Positions 1 through 13,244 of a stretch of DNA of 64,000 bases are shown here, piece by piece. The translations under genes were made by a program, and so were the position numbers. The DNA comes from Thermodesulfovibrio sp. 3907-1M. Lineage in GTDB: Bacteria; Nitrospirota; Thermodesulfovibrionia; Thermodesulfovibrionales; Thermodesulfovibrionaceae. Below the pieces are notes generated by a model. It saw only the letters and a list, made by a program, of their open reading frames with translations, did not search any database and was not told where the DNA came from. Location: assembly GCF_040450955.1 (NCBI RefSeq), contig NZ_CP144373.1:686001-750000 (forward strand), in the 5' to 3' direction. The number at the start of each line of letters is the position of its first letter. The first letter of the stretch is position 1.

Positions 1-2
1 TA

Positions 3-419
3 AAGATGTTGCCTTACGATTTTTTAATTGTTGGCTCAAAGTCTGATGAATCAGATGCTTTAAAAATTGAAGGATACTCTCAGGGTAAGGCAAAATCTAT
101 TGCAGGCAAAACAACTCTTAAAGAGTTAATTGCCATATTTAAAAAATCTCTCTTTGTTATAACCCCTGATACTGGAACCATGCATCTTGCAGTTGCCTGT
201 GGGAAAAAAGTTGTAGCCATTTTTGGACCAACATCTCCTGAGAGAACAGGTCCTTTCGGAGAAGGACATCTTATAATAAAATCTCCAGTTCAATGCAGTC
301 CATGTTTTAGGAAAACCTGTAGTGAATTTAAATGTATGAAAGAGATAACACCACAAATGGTATACAATAGAATTATAAACTGGAGGGAGTATGAAATATC
401 AAAGCGGAAACACAGGTAG
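3..419 (+). CDS. waaF: Lipopolysaccharide heptosyltransferase (GT family 9), 3' part only
   Basis: This is the C-terminal part of a family 9 glycosyltransferase; the reading frame is open to the left edge, so the N-terminal domain lies outside the window. Such enzymes move ADP-heptose onto the LPS inner core at the inner membrane. The visible sequence has the nucleotide-sugar-binding half: a TPDTGTMHLA segment followed by FGPTSPERTGPF, both typical of the family. A cysteine-rich stretch, CSPCFRKTC followed by KCM and EITP, is characteristic of WaaF-type members. It overlaps the next gene by 29 nt, so the two are probably cotranscribed. A different GT9 subfamily (WaaC or WaaQ) is possible because only the tail is seen. 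Confidence 0.75.
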   Translation, partial: KMLPYDFLIVGSKSDESDALKIEGYSQGKAKSIAGKTTLKELIAIFKKSLFVITPDTGTMHLAVACGKKVVAIFGPTSPERTGPFGEGHLIIKSPVQCSPCFRKTCSEFKCMKEITPQMVYNRIINWREYEISKRKHR

Positions 420-825
420 AATTTTTGTTGTAAAATTCATGGAGGGAGAAAAGCCATTAGAAGAACTAAAGGAGCTTGCAGTAAAGGAAAACATTAAATC
501 CGCAGTATTCTGGCTCATAGGAGGGCTTAAAGAAGGAAGATTTGTCTGTGGTCCCAAGGGTGATGAATTTCCTCCTGAACCTATCTGGAAAGAAATTTCA
601 GGGAACAATGAAATACTGGGCATAGGAACATTATTCTGGTATAATGAAGAACCCAGATTACATATTCACGGAGTTTACGGAAGAGAGGATACTATTAAAA
701 TGGGCTGTCTCAGAGAGGAAGCCAGAGTGTTTCTTATTCTTGAAGCTATTGTGATGGAAATTGCAGATATTACAGCCAAAAGGCAGTTGGATGAAAGATC
801 AAAGATGGTCGTTCTTGAAATTTAA
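391..825 (+). CDS. PPC domain (DUF296) protein
   Basis: A 144-residue protein that fits the PPC/DUF296 fold, found alone in bacteria and attached to AT-hooks in plants. Seen are the opening strand (GRIFVVKFMEGEKP), a GGLKEGRF turn and the family signature with paired histidines, PRLHIHGVYGRED, near residues 86-98. Bacterial single-domain members form trimers and their role is poorly defined; they are often labelled DNA-binding without direct proof. The ATG follows a strong GGAGGGAG ribosome site at 381-388. The stop codon touches the trpF start codon, so translation is likely coupled. I would not assign a function beyond the domain. Confidence 0.85.
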   Translation: MKYQSGNTGRIFVVKFMEGEKPLEELKELAVKENIKSAVFWLIGGLKEGRFVCGPKGDEFPPEPIWKEISGNNEILGIGTLFWYNEEPRLHIHGVYGREDTIKMGCLREEARVFLILEAIVMEIADITAKRQLDERSKMVVLEI

Positions 826-1479
826 ATGATCAGAGTTAAAATTTGTGGCATAACAAATCTTGAAGATGCCCTATGGGCAGCAGAATGTGGAGCTGATGCC
901 ATAGGATTTATTTTTTATAAAAAAAGTCCACGATATATAGAGCCTCAGAAAGTAAAAGAAATAATAAAGTCTCTTCCTCCTTTTGTAAACTTTGTTGGTG
1001 TTTTCGTAAACGAAAAAGTTGAAAAAATTAAAGAAATCATGGCTTTTACTGGAATTGATACAGTTCAGCTTCATGGAGATGAGCCTGCTGAGGTTTGTAA
1101 TCATTTCCAGAGAGTTATTAAGGCATTTAGAATTAATGAAACTGGTAATCTACCAGATGGTAAATCTTTAAAAGAAGTATTGCCTGATTACAATGTGTCT
1201 GCCTTTCTCCTTGACAGTTTCAGTAAAGATGAATATGGTGGTACAGGAAAAACCTTTAATTGGGAATGTGTAAAAGTAGCGAAAAAGTTTGGCAGGATTA
1301 TAGTTTCAGGTGGATTGAATATTTTCAATGTAGAAGAGGCAATAAAAAAACTATCTCCATACGGAGTTGATGTAAGCAGTGGGGTGGAGCTTTACAAAGG
1401 TAAAAAAGACCCTGAACTTGTAAAAAAATTTATTGAAAAAGCAAAATTTAAAAAAATTAAAGGAGAAAAAAATGATTGA
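826..1479 (+). CDS. trpF: Phosphoribosylanthranilate isomerase
   Basis: TrpF converts N-(5-phosphoribosyl)anthranilate to the carboxyphenylamino-deoxyribulose phosphate, the third step of tryptophan synthesis, in the cytoplasm. The 217-residue length is normal for this (beta/alpha)8 barrel. Motifs seen are [10 protein letters not shown] with the catalytic Cys at the start, [19 protein letters not shown] with the catalytic Asp, GGTGKTFNW and IVSGGLN. The ATG directly follows the previous stop. No other trp genes are present here, so trpF is detached from the rest of the pathway. Its last 8 nt overlap the next gene. Confidence 0.96.
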   Translation: MIRVKICGITNLEDALWAAECGADAIGFIFYKKSPRYIEPQKVKEIIKSLPPFVNFVGVFVNEKVEKIKEIMAFTGIDTVQLHGDEPAEVCNHFQRVIKAFRINETGNLPDGKSLKEVLPDYNVSAFLLDSFSKDEYGGTGKTFNWECVKVAKKFGRIIVSGGLNIFNVEEAIKKLSPYGVDVSSGVELYKGKKDPELVKKFIEKAKFKKIKGEKND

Positions 1480-3262
1480 ATGGTTACCTTTTGAAGAAAG
1501 TTCATTTAAAAAGGCTGAAGTGGAGGACAAACCAATTTTTCTTCATATTACTGCAAAATGGTGTAATTACTGTAAAAAAATGAAGGAAGAATGCTTTGAT
1601 GATCATGAAATCGCAGAATTTATAAACAAAAACTTTATTCCTGTTCATATTGACAGAGATGAAAGACCGGATCTGGATCTATTTTATCAAAAAGCTTCAT
1701 ACATTATTGGACAGGGAAGTGGCTGGCCCCTTAGTCTTTTTTTAACTCCTGATGGTAAGCCTTTTTCTGGAGTTAATTACAAGATTGATAACGGAAAAGA
1801 CTATTTCAAAACAATGATAGAGAAAGCTCTTGATCTTTATAAAACAAACAGGGAGAAAATCTTGTCTCGTTCCCAGACAGTGATTGATGCGATAAAACCA
1901 ACCTCATTTGTCCCCTCTGAAATTAGAGAAGAACTCCTTCAAAATCCTGAGGAAGACATAGTGAAAGAGATTGATTTTGAATTTGGCGGGTTAAAAAAGA
2001 CTCCTAAATTCCCGATTTATGCTCATATTGATCTGCTTTTATGGAGATACTGGATAAGACCTAAACCATGGGTTAAAACCGCAATTGAGACAACTCTCAA
2101 GGGTATGGTTTCTGGAGGAATTTACGATAATATAGAAGGAGGTTTTCACAGATATGCCACTGACAAAGCATGGTTAATGCCCCATTTTGAAAAATTAGCT
2201 ATAGATAATGCATGGCATATAATAAACTACCTTGACGCATACAATATTTTTAAAGAATCCTTTTACCTGGATATAGCTTCTGAAACAGTTGATTATATGA
2301 AAAATAATCTTTTTTCTCAGGAAGGCTATTTTTATTCAAGCCAGTTTGCGGATGTTTTTTATTATACATGGCTGGAGGATGAACTTAAAGAGATCTCTGA
2401 AATGACAATTACACTTGTAGATGGAAAGACAATGATTGGTGAGAGATTTGTTCTCATTGGCAGAGATAGGGAACTGATTAAAATGTTAAAGGAAAGTTTT
2501 ATTTTAAAAAGAAAACAGAGGCAGTCTCCTGAAACAGATAAATCAATTTATTGTTTTGTAAATGGAATTTGTGCTGAAGCATTTATTAAAGCATGGAGAG
2601 TTATGAAAGATAAAACATTGCTTAATATTGCTTTATCAGCTATTGATAAGACTCTGGAAGTTTTATTTAATGAAAATACTCTTTACAGAACAAAAAAGAT
2701 ACATGCTTTGCTTGATGACTACGCATATGTGATTTCAGCTCTGATTTCAGCATATGAAGTTACATCAAACAATGAATATTTAAATAAAGCAGTTGTTATA
2801 ACAGAGATGGCGATAAATAAGCTCTGGGATGAAGAGTATGGGGGATTCTATGATGCTGAACAGTCAGCTCTTTCCATCAGACATAAGAGTATTCATGACA
2901 CGCCCTACCCTTCAGCAAATTCAATAATGATAATTAATCTTTTAAAGTTACATGCCATTACTGAAAATAAAAAATATTTTGACATGGCAAACCTGTCTTT
3001 AAAAGCCTTTTCAAATTTAGCTTCCCCATATCTTTCACCTTACTATGTTAAAGCATTGCTTAGTTATTTTGATTTACTTACATTGAATTTTTATACCTCT
3101 GTAGAGTCTAATATTGGAAAAGCAACGATTCATCAGATAACACCCTTTACAGTTATTGCTCACAGACAAAAGGACGGCAACTACATAATTCCTTCAGTTG
3201 GTTCAAAGTATTTTGATCAAATCTATGAGCCAGAGGATTTGGCAAAATTTTTGAAGTTGTGA
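1472..3262 (+). CDS. Thioredoxin-fold/DUF255 (YyaL/SPATA20-like) protein
   Basis: A 596-residue cytoplasmic protein of the YyaL/SPATA20 type: an N-terminal thioredoxin-like domain (about residues 1-160) followed by an alpha/alpha toroid resembling N-acylglucosamine 2-epimerases. The redox motif is WCNYC (Cys31, Cys34). The toroid shows the family signatures [11 protein letters not shown] and GGFYDAEQ. I chose the ATG at 1472 over a codon 13 triplets upstream. It has an AAGGAG site at 1460-1465, and the upstream stretch is lysine-rich because it lies inside trpF. The family's substrate is unknown. A small disulfide protein follows, which hints at a redox role. Confidence 0.88.
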   Translation: MIEWLPFEESSFKKAEVEDKPIFLHITAKWCNYCKKMKEECFDDHEIAEFINKNFIPVHIDRDERPDLDLFYQKASYIIGQGSGWPLSLFLTPDGKPFSGVNYKIDNGKDYFKTMIEKALDLYKTNREKILSRSQTVIDAIKPTSFVPSEIREELLQNPEEDIVKEIDFEFGGLKKTPKFPIYAHIDLLLWRYWIRPKPWVKTAIETTLKGMVSGGIYDNIEGGFHRYATDKAWLMPHFEKLAIDNAWHIINYLDAYNIFKESFYLDIASETVDYMKNNLFSQEGYFYSSQFADVFYYTWLEDELKEISEMTITLVDGKTMIGERFVLIGRDRELIKMLKESFILKRKQRQSPETDKSIYCFVNGICAEAFIKAWRVMKDKTLLNIALSAIDKTLEVLFNENTLYRTKKIHALLDDYAYVISALISAYEVTSNNEYLNKAVVITEMAINKLWDEEYGGFYDAEQSALSIRHKSIHDTPYPSANSIMIINLLKLHAITENKKYFDMANLSLKAFSNLASPYLSPYYVKALLSYFDLLTLNFYTSVESNIGKATIHQITPFTVIAHRQKDGNYIIPSVGSKYFDQIYEPEDLAKFLKL

Positions 3263-3297
3263 TATTATAAATAAAAAAAATTTTATAGGAGGTAGTT

Positions 3298-3546
3298 ATG
3301 GATATAAAAATTCTTGGTCCTGGTTGTGCTAATTGCTACAAGGTTGAAGAAATCGTGAAAAAAGTTGTATCCCAGCTCGGTATTCAGGCAGAAATAAGTC
3401 ACATCAAAGATATGAAGGAGATTTTTAAATACACACAGGTCACTCCTGGCTTGCTTGTTAATGGAAAACTTAAACACGCAGGTTTTCCCCTTCCATCAGA
3501 GGATAAAATAAGAAATATCTTGATTGAAGAGCTCAGTTCAAAATAA
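3298..3546 (+). CDS. Small redox-active thioredoxin-like protein
   Basis: An 82-residue protein of the thioredoxin_3 type (archaeal MTH895-like). The active site is GCANC (Cys10, Cys13) directly after the first strand, DIKILGPG. The cis-proline loop is VTPGLLVNGK, and the protein ends in a short helix. Such proteins act as disulfide exchangers in the cytoplasm and are common beside redox and metal genes in anaerobes. A GGAGGTAG ribosome site at 3288-3295 supports the start. It sits between the DUF255 thioredoxin-fold protein and the TauE/SafE permease; its partner cannot be deduced. Confidence 0.9.
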   Translation: MDIKILGPGCANCYKVEEIVKKVVSQLGIQAEISHIKDMKEIFKYTQVTPGLLVNGKLKHAGFPLPSEDKIRNILIEELSSK

Positions 3547-3582
3547 TTTTATGTATTAATTAGAAATTTTAATTTGTAAAGT

Positions 3583-4520
3583 GTGAGGAAATCAGATAGA
3601 ATTAAGACAGTGTTAGATTTCCTCACATATACATTTCCGATATCAGGGGTTACAACTAATATTCTTATTCCGCCGCTTGTTGCTTTCATCGTCTCTTTTT
3701 TTACCTCAATGGGAGGGGTATCAGGTGCATTCTTACTTCTACCCTTTCAGGTAAGCTTTCTTAATTACACATCTCCAGGAGTAAGTGGAACTAACTTTAT
3801 TTTTAATGTGGTTGCCATTCCTTCAGGTGTTTATAGGTATCATAAAGAAAAAAGAATTCCCTGGCCCCTTGCATGGGTTATTATGATAGGAACTGTTCCT
3901 GGCATAATCATTGGTTACTACATAAGAATAAAAATTCTTCCAGACCCTAAGTCTTTCAAATTTTTTGTAGGGCTTGTGCTACTTTATATTGGCGTAAGAC
4001 TTTTTCTTGATGCCTCTAAAAAGAAAAAAGCAGCAGCACAGAAAAAGTTTGAGCAGAAGCTTACCAAGGAAGCCACAGTTAAAACAATATCTTTTTCATT
4101 GAAAAAAACTGTTTACGAGTTCTGGGGTGAGAAATTTTCATTCAGCACAGTATGGGTGTTTATTCTCGCATTTGTTATTGGAGTAATAGGTGGTGCATAT
4201 GGTATTGGTGGAGGAGCAATCATGTCACCATTTTTAGTAACATTTTTTAAACTTCCTGTTCACAGCATAGCAGGTGCCTGTCTTATGGGAACTGCTACAG
4301 CTTCTGTTTTTGGCGTTCTTTATTATGCAATTCTACCTTCACCTTCAGGACTTCAGACAAGTCCTGACTGGTTACTTGGTTTGCTTTTTGGTATTGGTGG
4401 TGCCTTTGGTATATATTTCGGAGCAAGAATGCAAAAACATGTTCCTCAGAAATACATAAAGCTTATTCTGAGTATTTTGGTAGTTTATATTGCCTTAAGA
4501 TACATTATTCAGTTTTTCTA

Positions 4521-4524
<4 letters not shown>
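3583..4524 (+). CDS. TauE/SafE family anion permease (probable sulfite/organosulfonate exporter)
   Basis: A 313-residue polytopic inner-membrane protein with two homologous halves separated by a basic cytoplasmic loop (KKKKAAAQKK near residue 147). Each half carries the glycine-rich TauE/SafE signature: FFTSMGGVSGAFLLLP in the first and GGAYGIGGGAIMSPFL in the second. Members export sulfite, sulfoacetate or related anions; the substrate here is not shown by sequence. The GTG start at 3583 lacks a clear ribosome site and is uncertain. The stop codon interlocks with that of comF on the other strand. Confidence 0.9.
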
Positions 4525-8029
<3,505 letters not shown>

Positions 8030-8033
<4 letters not shown>

Positions 8034-9184
8034 CTTACTTCCTCCTTTGAAAAGATTTCTTCAGCTTTTGCTACTCCTTTACCAAAAGTAATCGGATATC
8101 CGAGCTCTTTAAGTGTCATTTCAAGTGCTGAAATGCCCACAATTACATCAAATTTATCAGCATATCCAAGATGGGCAATTCTGAATATTTTACCTTTCAG
8201 TTTATCCTGTCCACCAGCTGCTGTCACTCCGTGTTTTTCCCTTAAAGTTTTATAAATAACCTGCCCATCAATACCCTGTGGTGCTTCAATTGCTGTAACA
8301 GCATTGCTTGGTGTGCCTTTCGGGAATAAGTTAAGTCCTATTTCTTTCACAGCTTCTCTTGTTGCACGGGCTAAAACTGCATGCCTGCGGAATATGTTTT
8401 CAAGTCCTTCTTTTTGCATAAGTTTCAATGCCTCATTGAGCCCGATAATAAGAGATACAGCAGATGTAAAATTTGTTTGATTTTTAGCAAGATTTTCCCT
8501 CTCTTTTTTAAGGTTAAAATAAAATCTTGGCATCTTTGATTTTTCATTTCTTTTCCAAGCCTTCTCACTAACACTCACAAAAGCAAGCCCTGGAGGAAGC
8601 ATAAATCCTTTCTGTGAACCACTCACCATTACATCAATTCCCCATTCATCAGTTTTTATATCGTGGGCAACAAGAGCAGAAATGGAATCAACAATAAATA
8701 ATGTATCTTCGTAATTTCTTACTATTTTCCCGATTGATTCAACATCGTGATATACACCAGTAGAAGTCTCGCTTGCCTGAATGAAAACGCCTTTAATATC
8801 AGTATGTTTCTTTAATTCTTCATCAACTCTATTAACATCAACTGAATATCCCCACTCAACTGGGATTTCTAATACATTTAATCCGTAAGCCTGTGCTATT
8901 TTTACCCATCTTTCGCCAAATTTACCACCATTTATTACAAGAACTTTTTCACCGGGTGAAAAAAAGTTATTTACTGAAGCAACCATTCCACCTGTGCCGG
9001 TAGAGCAAAGTATTAAAACATCATTTTTAGTCTGATAAATCCACTGAAGCCTTTTTTTGGCTGAATCAAGAATCGGTAAAAAATCTGGACTCCGATGATG
9101 AATTACTGGCATTGCCATACTTAGAAGAACTTCTGGAGGGACTGGAGTTGGTCCCGGTGCAAGCAGATATTTTTTCAAAATCAT
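8030..9184 (-). CDS. Class V aminotransferase (serine-pyruvate/alanine-glyoxylate type)
   Basis: A 384-residue PLP enzyme of the class V small-subunit/AGXT group. Seen are LLAPGPTPVPP at the N-terminus, the GTGGMVAS phosphate contact, VDSISA with the PLP-ring Asp, and the Schiff-base lysine Lys192 in SGSQKGF. Family members interconvert serine, alanine, glyoxylate and pyruvate; this protein is also the type once mislabelled 'soluble hydrogenase 42 kDa subunit'. Its 4 nt overlap with serA suggests it supplies the transamination step of serine or glycine metabolism. A GGGAGG ribosome site precedes the ATG. Exact substrates cannot be read from sequence. Confidence 0.9.
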
Positions 9185-9280
9185 CTCTTCCTCCCTTTAT
9201 GGAAATAGTTTCGGATAATAAAATATATTACCATAACTTGAGCTTTTTGAAATACCTTTTTTGTGCTATAATATTTTTTT
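9185..9280. promoter_or_regulatory. Divergent intergenic region, aminotransferase operon / ROK operon
   Basis: A 96 nt AT-rich spacer between two divergently transcribed operons. On the plus side it holds a good promoter listed separately. On the minus side I see AT-rich hexamers around 9212-9226 that could serve as a -10 but no convincing -35, so that promoter is not located precisely. Confidence 0.5.
9245..9272 (+). promoter_or_regulatory. Sigma-70-type promoter giving a leaderless ROK kinase mRNA
   Basis: A perfect -10 (TATAAT, 9267-9272) is preceded by the extended -10 element TG at 9264-9265. The -35-like TTTTGA lies 16 nt upstream. The ATG of the ROK kinase begins 9 nt after the -10, so transcription should start at or 1-2 nt before the start codon. 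There is no ribosome-binding site in the poly-T stretch, which fits a leaderless message. Confidence 0.7.
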
Positions 9281-10189
9281 ATGCATTACATTGGAATTGA
9301 CATAGGTGGCACAAACATTAAAATTGGAATAATTTCAAAAGATTGGGAGATTATAAAAATATGTAAATTCCCAACTAGTAGCAATCCAATGGAAATAATT
9401 ATTGATGAACTGGACAGCATTTTTAAGGAATTTAATGTGCTTGGCATAGGAGTGGGTGTTGCAGGTCTGGTAGATGCTGAAGGCAATGTAATTAAAGCAT
9501 CCAATATCCCATTTTTCAATAATTATCCCCTGAGCAGAGAATTAAAAAACAGATATAATGTGGAAGTAAAAATAGACAATGATGCAAATGTAGCAACAGT
9601 TGCAGAAGCCATGTTTGGAGAAGGTAGAGGTCTTCAAAATTTTATTCTTCTTACACTTGGGACAGGAATCGGCGGTGGTTTATGGTTAAACGGCAAGATT
9701 GCTCAGTTTCCAATGGAAGTTGGGCATATGAGCATTGATTATAAAGGAAGATCCTGTAGTTGCGGTGGTTCAGGATGTCTTGAAATTTATGCTTCAGCCA
9801 GGGCAATAAAAGACAATTTTATAGAAAAACTTGAAAATGGTGAAGAAAGCTACATTAAAGAAATCTATGAAGGAAATTTTTATAAAGCAACTTCATCAGA
9901 TATATACAAAGCAGCAATGGAAGGTGATGCTGTTTGTAGAAATGTTCTCAAAGAAGCAGGTAAAGCTCTTGGTGCTGGAATGGCAAACTTAATAAATATC
10001 TTTGCTCCAGAAAAAATAATACTAACTGGAGGACTTTCTCACGCAGTAAATATTTATATTGAGACAGCCATTCAGGAAGCTCAAAAAAGAGCAATGAAAG
10101 GACTTGCCCAATCAGTTAAAATAACTTCATCTACATTAGTAGACAGGGGTGGAGTTTTAGGAGCTGTTTTAGTTCTGAGAAATCAATGA
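9281..10189 (+). CDS. ROK family sugar kinase (glucokinase-like)
   Basis: A 302-residue ROK kinase; most such stand-alone enzymes phosphorylate glucose or related hexoses with ATP. Seen are the phosphate-1 motif [11 protein letters not shown] at residues 6-16, the catalytic Asp101 in [13 protein letters not shown], His149 in VGHMSID and the ROK zinc motif CSCGGSGC (Cys159, Cys161, Cys166). The start is fixed because the ATP motif begins at residue 6. No DNA-binding domain precedes it, so it is an enzyme rather than a repressor. Its stop overlaps lepA by 4 nt. The sugar is not determined. Confidence 0.92.
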   Translation: MHYIGIDIGGTNIKIGIISKDWEIIKICKFPTSSNPMEIIIDELDSIFKEFNVLGIGVGVAGLVDAEGNVIKASNIPFFNNYPLSRELKNRYNVEVKIDNDANVATVAEAMFGEGRGLQNFILLTLGTGIGGGLWLNGKIAQFPMEVGHMSIDYKGRSCSCGGSGCLEIYASARAIKDNFIEKLENGEESYIKEIYEGNFYKATSSDIYKAAMEGDAVCRNVLKEAGKALGAGMANLINIFAPEKIILTGGLSHAVNIYIETAIQEAQKRAMKGLAQSVKITSSTLVDRGGVLGAVLVLRNQ

Positions 10190-11967
10190 AAAAGATAAGA
10201 AACTTTTCAATAATTGCCCATATAGATCACGGTAAATCAACTCTTGCCGACAGACTTCTTGAGTTTACAGGAGCTGTCAATCTTGGCGGAAAAATGGGAC
10301 AAATCCTTGATTCAATGGATCTTGAAAGGGAGAGAGGTATCACTATCAAAGCCCATGCAGTAAGATTGAATTATAAAGCCGAAGATGGAGAAATTTATAT
10401 TTTGAATCTTATTGATACTCCAGGACATGTAGATTTTTCCTATGAAGTATCCCGTTCATTAGCATGTTGCGAAGGAAGCCTTCTCGTGGTTGATGCAACA
10501 CAGGGAGTGGAAGCTCAAACTGTTGCAAATGCCTATCTTGCAATAGATCACAATCATGAAATAATTCCTGTAATAAATAAAATTGACCTTCCTCAGGCAG
10601 ACCCAGAGAGAGTAAAAAAACAGATAGAAGACATACTTGGAATAGACAGTTCAGAGGCAATACTGGCTTCTGCCAAAGAAGGAGTTGGAACTAAAGAAAT
10701 TCTTGAATCAGTTGTGAAAAAGATTCCTTCTCCAAAGGGTGATCCACAAGCACCTCTAAGAGCAATGATATTTGACTCCTGGTTTGACAACTACTTAGGA
10801 GTTATCATTCTCGTTAGAGTTTTTGATGGAACAATAAAACCCGGGATGACGATAAAATTAATGGCAACTGGAAAGCAATACGAAGTTCAAAGACTTGGCA
10901 TCCTTACTCCTTTTCCAAAAGACATCCAACAGCTTTCAACAGGTGAAGTGGGATTTATAATTGCTGGAATTAAAAACATCTCTGATACAAAAATTGGAGA
11001 TACGGTTACTCTTGCTGATAATCCTGCCAGTGAACCTTTACCGGGTTTTAGAGAAGTAAAACCAATGGTATTTTGCGGCCTTTATCCAGTAGAAACAAAT
11101 CAATATGAAGAATTGAAATCAGCACTTGAAAAATTGAGACTCAATGACTCTTCATTTTTCTTTGAACCTGAAACATCAGCAGCCCTTGGATTTGGCTTCA
11201 GATGCGGATTTTTAGGCTTGCTTCATATGGAGATAATAAAAGAACGCCTTGAAAGAGAGTTTAATCTTTCACTTATAAGTACAGCACCTACAGTAAGATA
11301 TAAAATCGTTGATAAAAAGGGTGAGTATCTAATTGATAATCCAAGCAAGATGCCAAAAATTTATGAAAGAATTGAAGAACCCTTTATGAAAGTCTCTATA
11401 ATTGTTCCTGAAGAATTTGTAGGAGAGATTTTAAAGCTATGTCAGGAAAGAAGAGGAATTCAAAAAGAGTTTTCCTATATCACAAAAGATAGAATCCTTC
11501 TTGTTTATGAAATGCCATTGAATGAAATCTTATGGGACTTTTATGATAAACTTAAATCTCTTTCAAAAGGGTATGCGTCAATGGATTACGAATTCATTGG
11601 ATACAGAGCCTCTGAACTTGTAAAACTTGACATACTCATAAATGGAGAACAGGTAGATGCTTTGTCAGTGATTGTTCACAAAGATAAAGCTTACTATAAA
11701 GGACGTGCAATAGCACAAAAATTAAGAAGCGTTATTCCAAGACAACTTTTTGAAGTTGTAATTCAGGCTGCCATTGGAGGAAAGATTATAGCAAGGGAAA
11801 GCATTGCTCCCCTCAGAAAAAATGTTTTGGCAAAATGTTATGGAGGTGATGTGACGAGAAAGAAAAAACTTCTTGAAAAACAGAAAGAGGGTAAAAAAAG
11901 AATGAAACAGATTGGACGAGTTGAGATACCACAGGAAGCATTTCTTTCAGTTTTAAAAGTTGAATAG
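10186..11967 (+). CDS. lepA: Elongation factor 4 (LepA) GTPase
   Basis: EF4 is a ribosome-associated GTPase related to EF-G; reported roles include back-translocation and help in initiation and ribosome assembly. The 593 residues are full length. G motifs are AHIDHGKST (G1), RERGITIK (G2), DTPGHVDF (G3), NKIDLP (G4) and ASAKEG (G5). The unique C-terminal domain is basic ([18 protein letters not shown]) and ends in the family motif [12 protein letters not shown]. It overlaps the ROK gene (ATGA) and lies 8 nt before lepB, the classical lepA-lepB pairing. Confidence 0.98.
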   Translation: MKKIRNFSIIAHIDHGKSTLADRLLEFTGAVNLGGKMGQILDSMDLERERGITIKAHAVRLNYKAEDGEIYILNLIDTPGHVDFSYEVSRSLACCEGSLLVVDATQGVEAQTVANAYLAIDHNHEIIPVINKIDLPQADPERVKKQIEDILGIDSSEAILASAKEGVGTKEILESVVKKIPSPKGDPQAPLRAMIFDSWFDNYLGVIILVRVFDGTIKPGMTIKLMATGKQYEVQRLGILTPFPKDIQQLSTGEVGFIIAGIKNISDTKIGDTVTLADNPASEPLPGFREVKPMVFCGLYPVETNQYEELKSALEKLRLNDSSFFFEPETSAALGFGFRCGFLGLLHMEIIKERLEREFNLSLISTAPTVRYKIVDKKGEYLIDNPSKMPKIYERIEEPFMKVSIIVPEEFVGEILKLCQERRGIQKEFSYITKDRILLVYEMPLNEILWDFYDKLKSLSKGYASMDYEFIGYRASELVKLDILINGEQVDALSVIVHKDKAYYKGRAIAQKLRSVIPRQLFEVVIQAAIGGKIIARESIAPLRKNVLAKCYGGDVTRKKKLLEKQKEGKKRMKQIGRVEIPQEAFLSVLKVE

Positions 11968-11975
11968 GAGGAAAG

Positions 11976-12581
11976 ATGACAGGTAAAAAGATTCTTGAAT
12001 ATATAAAAAGTATAGGTATTGCCATATTAATTGCTCTTTTTATAAGAGCATACATTGTTCAGGCTTTTAAAATACCTTCTGGTTCAATGATTCCAACACT
12101 TTTGATAGGAGATCATCTTCTGGTAAACAAGTTTATTTACGGAATTCATCTACCTTTTTCAGATAAAAGAGTTCTTATTTTTGAGAAACCAAAAAGAGGC
12201 GACATTATAGTTTTTAAGTATCCTGAAGACCCAAGCAGAGATTTCATAAAAAGAGTTATAGGCATTGAAGGAGATGTAGTGGAAATAAAAAATAAAAAAG
12301 TTTTTGTTAATGGAGTTGAACTTAAAGAACCATATGCAAGATACACTGATTCATATATTCATCCAAGAGAGCTTGATCCAAGAGACAATTTTGGACCTCT
12401 AAAAGTTCCAAAAGGAAAACTTTTTGTAATGGGAGATAACCGAGATCAGAGCTATGATAGCCGTTTCTGGGGATTTGTTGACATGAAGGATGTAAAAGGT
12501 AAGGCACTTATCATATACTGGTCATGGGACAATGAAAATCATAAACCAAGACTTGAAAGAATTGGTAAAATTATAAAGTAA
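11976..12581 (+). CDS. lepB: Signal peptidase I
   Basis: LepB cuts signal peptides from exported proteins on the outer face of the inner membrane. The 201-residue protein has one N-terminal membrane helix (about residues 10-29). The catalytic serine follows at once (Ser37 in PSGSMIPTL), with the general-base lysine Lys92 in FIKRVIGIEGD. The C-terminal signature is GDNRDQSYDSRFWG. An AGGAGG site precedes the ATG by a short spacer. Its TAA shares a base with the ATG of the next gene (TAATG). The lepA-lepB pair is conserved in many bacteria. Confidence 0.97.
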   Translation: MTGKKILEYIKSIGIAILIALFIRAYIVQAFKIPSGSMIPTLLIGDHLLVNKFIYGIHLPFSDKRVLIFEKPKRGDIIVFKYPEDPSRDFIKRVIGIEGDVVEIKNKKVFVNGVELKEPYARYTDSYIHPRELDPRDNFGPLKVPKGKLFVMGDNRDQSYDSRFWGFVDMKDVKGKALIIYWSWDNENHKPRLERIGKIIK

Positions 12582-13231
12582 TGTTTACTGGAATAATTGT
12601 TGAACTCGGAAAAGTCTATGAGATTCAAAGGCTTGCTCAGGGAGCAAGATTAAAAATATATTCACAAAATTTAATAAACAGTTCCAAAATTGGCGATAGC
12701 ATATCTGTTAATGGAGTCTGCCTTACAGTTTGTGAAATAGATAAATCAAAAAGTGTAATTTCTTTTGATGTCTCTCATGAAACGCTTCAAAAGACAGCTC
12801 TTGGTGAACTAAAAAAAGATGAGCCTGTCAACTTGGAGCCAGCTCTTACTCTTAATACTGCTCTTGGTGGACACCTTGTAAGCGGACATGTTGAAGGAAT
12901 AGGGAAAATAAAAAAGATTGAAAAGATAGGGAATGATTTAAAGATAGAGATTGATGCTCCTGAGGAGATTCTCAGATATTGCATAAAAAAGGGCTCTATT
13001 GCTGTTGATGGAGTAAGTCTTACAATCGTTGATCTGTATTCAAACTCCTTTACGGTTGTGCTCATCCCTCACACTGCAAGGATGACCACACTGGGATTTA
13101 AAAAAATTGGAAGTTCTGTTAACCTTGAATCTGATATAATTGCAAAGTATGTAGAAAAATTTGTGAATCAATCTAAGGATATTAAAGAAAAGAAGCTTAT
13201 TGAAAAACTTAAAGATTATGGTTACCTTTAA
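12581..13231 (+). CDS. ribE: Riboflavin synthase (alpha type)
   Basis: This enzyme makes riboflavin by dismutation of two molecules of 6,7-dimethyl-8-ribityllumazine. The 216 residues form two lumazine-binding barrels: MFTGII, GDSISVNGVCLTV and FDVSHETL in the first, then GHLVSGHVEGIG and VDGVSLTIVD in the second. Length and both repeats are normal. It is also called ribC in some naming schemes. It is translationally coupled to lepB and stands apart from other rib genes; no FMN riboswitch precedes it, as expected inside an operon. Confidence 0.96.
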   Translation: MFTGIIVELGKVYEIQRLAQGARLKIYSQNLINSSKIGDSISVNGVCLTVCEIDKSKSVISFDVSHETLQKTALGELKKDEPVNLEPALTLNTALGGHLVSGHVEGIGKIKKIEKIGNDLKIEIDAPEEILRYCIKKGSIAVDGVSLTIVDLYSNSFTVVLIPHTARMTTLGFKKIGSSVNLESDIIAKYVEKFVNQSKDIKEKKLIEKLKDYGYL

Positions 13232-13244
13232 GAGAGGAGTTTAG

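Noticed and set aside
12540-12590. FMN riboswitch before riboflavin synthase
   Set aside because: The gene starts inside the lepB stop codon, so there is no leader that could hold one.
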